Source: Auxenochlorella pyrenoidosa
Lineage: Eukaryota; Chlorophyta; Trebouxiophyceae; Chlorellales; Chlorellaceae
NCBI GenBank assembly: GCA_001430745.1
Contig: KQ481983.1
Span: 1,688,562-1,699,801, forward strand
Length of the DNA stretch: 11,240 nucleotides
Direction of reading: 5' to 3'
Below are positions 9,105 through 11,240 of the stretch, piece after piece (the first letter of the stretch is position 1; every line of letters begins with the position of its first letter). The notes beneath the pieces were generated by a model. That model saw only the letters and a list, made by a program, of their open reading frames with translations. It did no database searches and was not told where the DNA came from. The position numbers and the translations under genes are program-made.

Positions 9105-10195
9105 GCAGCCCCCCTGGAGCACCTGCCCAGATGAAGTGCTTATTTTGGCCCTGACTGGGCCTCCCCCCACTCCCTGCTGCCCTGATACATTGCATTGGCT
9201 GCGCAGCTGGTGGGGAGACCTGACGCTTGTGGCTGTAGGCAGGCTGGTCAGCGCCCTCGTTCCACTGTGTATCTTTTGCTGCGCACTGAGCTCCGATTTC
9301 GTTCTTCGATATATATTTTGCCGTCCAGTATTTGGCATGCTGCCTCCACTTCTCTCACGGTCTCGACCCTCGCCACGTTTGTCGGCGCCATGCGGCGATG
9401 TCAGCAAGGACCGTGAAGAGCAGCGCACTGACTGCTGCTGCCCATTTTGCTCTTGCTTGATATGCCCTTTTCTGTTGATGCACTTGCATGCGGATGATCG
9501 CGGCCAGAGACGATCGAGCGTGGGTGGTCAAGCCTGGCGAACACAGGGCGAAGGGGCTGCCTACACCTCTGTGAGCCCTGCCAGTCTGTGTGAACGCGAG
9601 GTCATCTGCCACTGAAGGCCGCAGGTGCAGCATTCAACCATTGCACTGCGTGCCATGCACTCCTGGCACACATGCAAAATTGGAATCGCTGCCTGTGGCG
9701 CACCGTGTTGTCGCCGCAACCCGCAACCTTGCACAGCGGGCTAGTGGGAGAACACTGTGGCTCATGGGCATGTTTTGCAGCACAATCACTGCAGTTTGCA
9801 CCAGTCCCGCCTCTACCGTCGCTCGGGAGCCGCAGCCATGGGGGCGAAAGGGAGGTGGCTGCCGGCAAGGCTCCTGGTGAATCACAGCGCCCACCGCCCG
9901 CGAATACGTTGGGTTGGGCACTTTTCAAAGCGCAAACGCCCGCCGGCGCAAAAGATACTCTGCCTGGCCACACTCTTGGCCAGCAAAAGTTGCTGCTGGG
10001 CCTGCTGTGCAACCAGCCCGGCGCCTTTTGCAGGGGGCAGGGCAGCCCGCCGATGGCTGAAATCAGCCAACTGTGCACATCAGGAGCCCTTCCAAGACCA
10101 CGCCAGGAGCCGGCTTTCGCACTTGCCCTCTCCATGGGCCGCGCACGGCCTCTTTGAGCTCTTTCGAAGCCTCTCAGGGGCCCAGGAGTGGGGGT
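9105..10195. other. Long interval with no recognised gene
   Basis: This holds the tafazzin 3' UTR and the upstream region of the MYB gene. Overlapping open frames on both strands, including 161 codons at 9672-10157 plus and a longer one at 9602-10237 minus, show no domain, signal or splice pattern that I recognise and look like chance in GC-rich DNA. An AT-rich patch with GATATATATTTT lies near 9308-9319. There is no TGTAA, and no evening element or other clock box that I could defend. Confidence 0.5.
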
Positions 10196-11222
10196 ATGCA
10201 AGACTCGCGCCCGCTCAGAGGCCAAGGCGGGTCCCAAGCCGACCTGACAGAGGAGGACGACACCGGCACAAAGAAGGTGCGGGCTGTCCTCTGAGCTGCT
10301 TGCAAGGCAATTCTGGCGCTAAGAAGCGCTCCTGTGCGCTGCCGAGCAGCCTTGCGCCCCAGCCTCAAGCTGGCCCGCCAGCGCCCCGACCGCGCGCCCT
10401 TTTGCGGCGCTGAGGGTCAGCACTGTGTGCGCCAACTTTCCTGCCTTCCCCTGCCCCTGCCCTCCACCCCACAGACCCGCAAGCCGTACACCATCACCAA
10501 GCAGCGCGAGCGCTGGACAGATGAGGAGCACGAGCGCTTCGTCGAGGCACTGCGCCTGCACGGCCGACAGTGGCGCAAGATTGAGAGTGAGCTGCCCCGC
10601 CAGGAAGCCGATGCTGCTCCCTCGACCGAGCCGGATGTGACATTCGCGTCGATGGTGCTCTTCATTGTTGCAGTGCTCTGTGAAGCTGCCAAGCCCACCC
10701 CATCTGTCAACCTGCCTGGCCTTGCCAGCCTGCTGTGCTGTGCCCCTATAGCCCGGGCCCCACCCCCGCGCATGCAGGCCATGTGAAGACGAAGACAGCC
10801 GTGCAGATCCGCTCCCATGCCCAGAAGTTCTTCAGCAAGCTGGAGAAGCAGCAGAAGCAGCTGCAGGCGGGCCTGCAGCCGACCGTCAGTGAGTTGCGGC
10901 CCTGTGCCTCACCCCTCGCCGCCGCCGCGCGGCCAGCCCCCGCCTCGCCTGCCTCCAAGAACCCTTGTGCCATGGTGGATGGTGCCCTCGGTCGTGCGCT
11001 CATCATGCCAGCTCAGTGTGCCCTCAAGCCCATCCTCGCCCGACCCTGCCTGTTCCGCCGGCAACCAGGGTGTGCCCTGAGCCCTCTTGCACCCCACCCT
11101 TTCCCCCACTCCGCGCAGGCGGCGTCCCCATCGACCTGGAGGTGCCCCCGCCCCGCCCCAAGCGCAAGGCCGCAAAGCCCTACCCCCGCAAGGTGGACGG
11201 CTTCAGTGACATTGTCAACCAG
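10196..11222 (+). CDS. CCA1/REVEILLE-like MYB transcription factor (SHAQKFF type), partial at 3' end
   Basis: Exons 10196-10276, 10475-10586, 10778-10888 and 11119-11222 join in phase to 136 residues; a donor GTGGGT at 11223 shows that the gene goes on. The single MYB repeat reads [21 protein letters not shown], then [14 protein letters not shown], then [18 protein letters not shown] (residues about 66-83), ending in LEKQQKQL. It is followed by [23 protein letters not shown], the proline/basic block found after the MYB repeat in plant LHY/CCA1/RVE proteins. Such proteins bind evening-element-type DNA and work in or near the circadian clock. The start is the first ATG in frame and gives a short acidic leader ([11 protein letters not shown]). 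Which plant subgroup it belongs to cannot be settled without the missing C-terminus. Confidence 0.9.
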
Positions 11223-11240
11223 GTGGGTGCTCCCGCTGAC

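Noticed and set aside
9946..9956. AAAAGATACT as an evening-element-like clock box
   Set aside because: It differs from AAAATATCT at several places, so the likeness is no better than chance.
9672..10157. 161-codon plus-strand open frame between tafazzin and the MYB gene
   Set aside because: No recognisable motif, mixed composition and competing frames on the other strand; kept only as part of the unexplained interval.
9602..10237. 211-codon minus-strand open frame
   Set aside because: It runs into the first MYB exon on the opposite strand and has no motif; probably chance.

Overview
The window looks like ordinary nuclear DNA of a GC-rich green alga, most likely a Chlorella-like trebouxiophyte. 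Four things point there. The genes are cut into many short exons with C-rich introns ending in CAG. Two convergent genes end near TGTAA, the usual chlorophyte polyadenylation signal. One gene is a plant-type CCA1/REVEILLE MYB factor. Another is a pyruvate formate-lyase activating enzyme with an organelle-type leader, as in fermenting green algae. The lineage is inferred; no marker gene fixes the species.

Layout: (1) 69-2271, plus strand: the 3' part of a strawberry notch/FORGETTER1 homologue (SBNO), eight exons, 5' part outside the window. (2) 2629-3769, minus: a small six-exon YCII-domain protein with a predicted targeting leader, convergent with SBNO. (3) 4311-6651, minus: a complete seven-exon pyruvate formate-lyase activating enzyme of 353 residues. 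(4) 7045-9104, plus: a complete six-exon tafazzin-like acyltransferase of 298 residues, divergent from (3) across a 393-bp shared upstream region. (5) 10196 to past the end, plus: the first four exons of a SHAQKFF-type MYB gene, preceded by about 1.1 kb with no recognisable gene.

I built the exon models by hand, requiring splice phases to join and family motifs to continue across junctions. They cover 26 complete introns. Three of these (1433-1553, 1622-1796, 5730-5920) appear to use GC instead of GT at the donor.

The genes do not form one pathway. The divergent pair touches organelle energy metabolism (anaerobic pyruvate breakdown and cardiolipin remodelling), SBNO and the MYB are nuclear regulators, and the YCII protein has no known role. 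I found no mobile element, CRISPR array, RNA gene or clearly new system. The items most worth a second look are the GC-AG introns, the overlapping convergent 3' ends, the shared promoter region and the empty interval 9105-10195.
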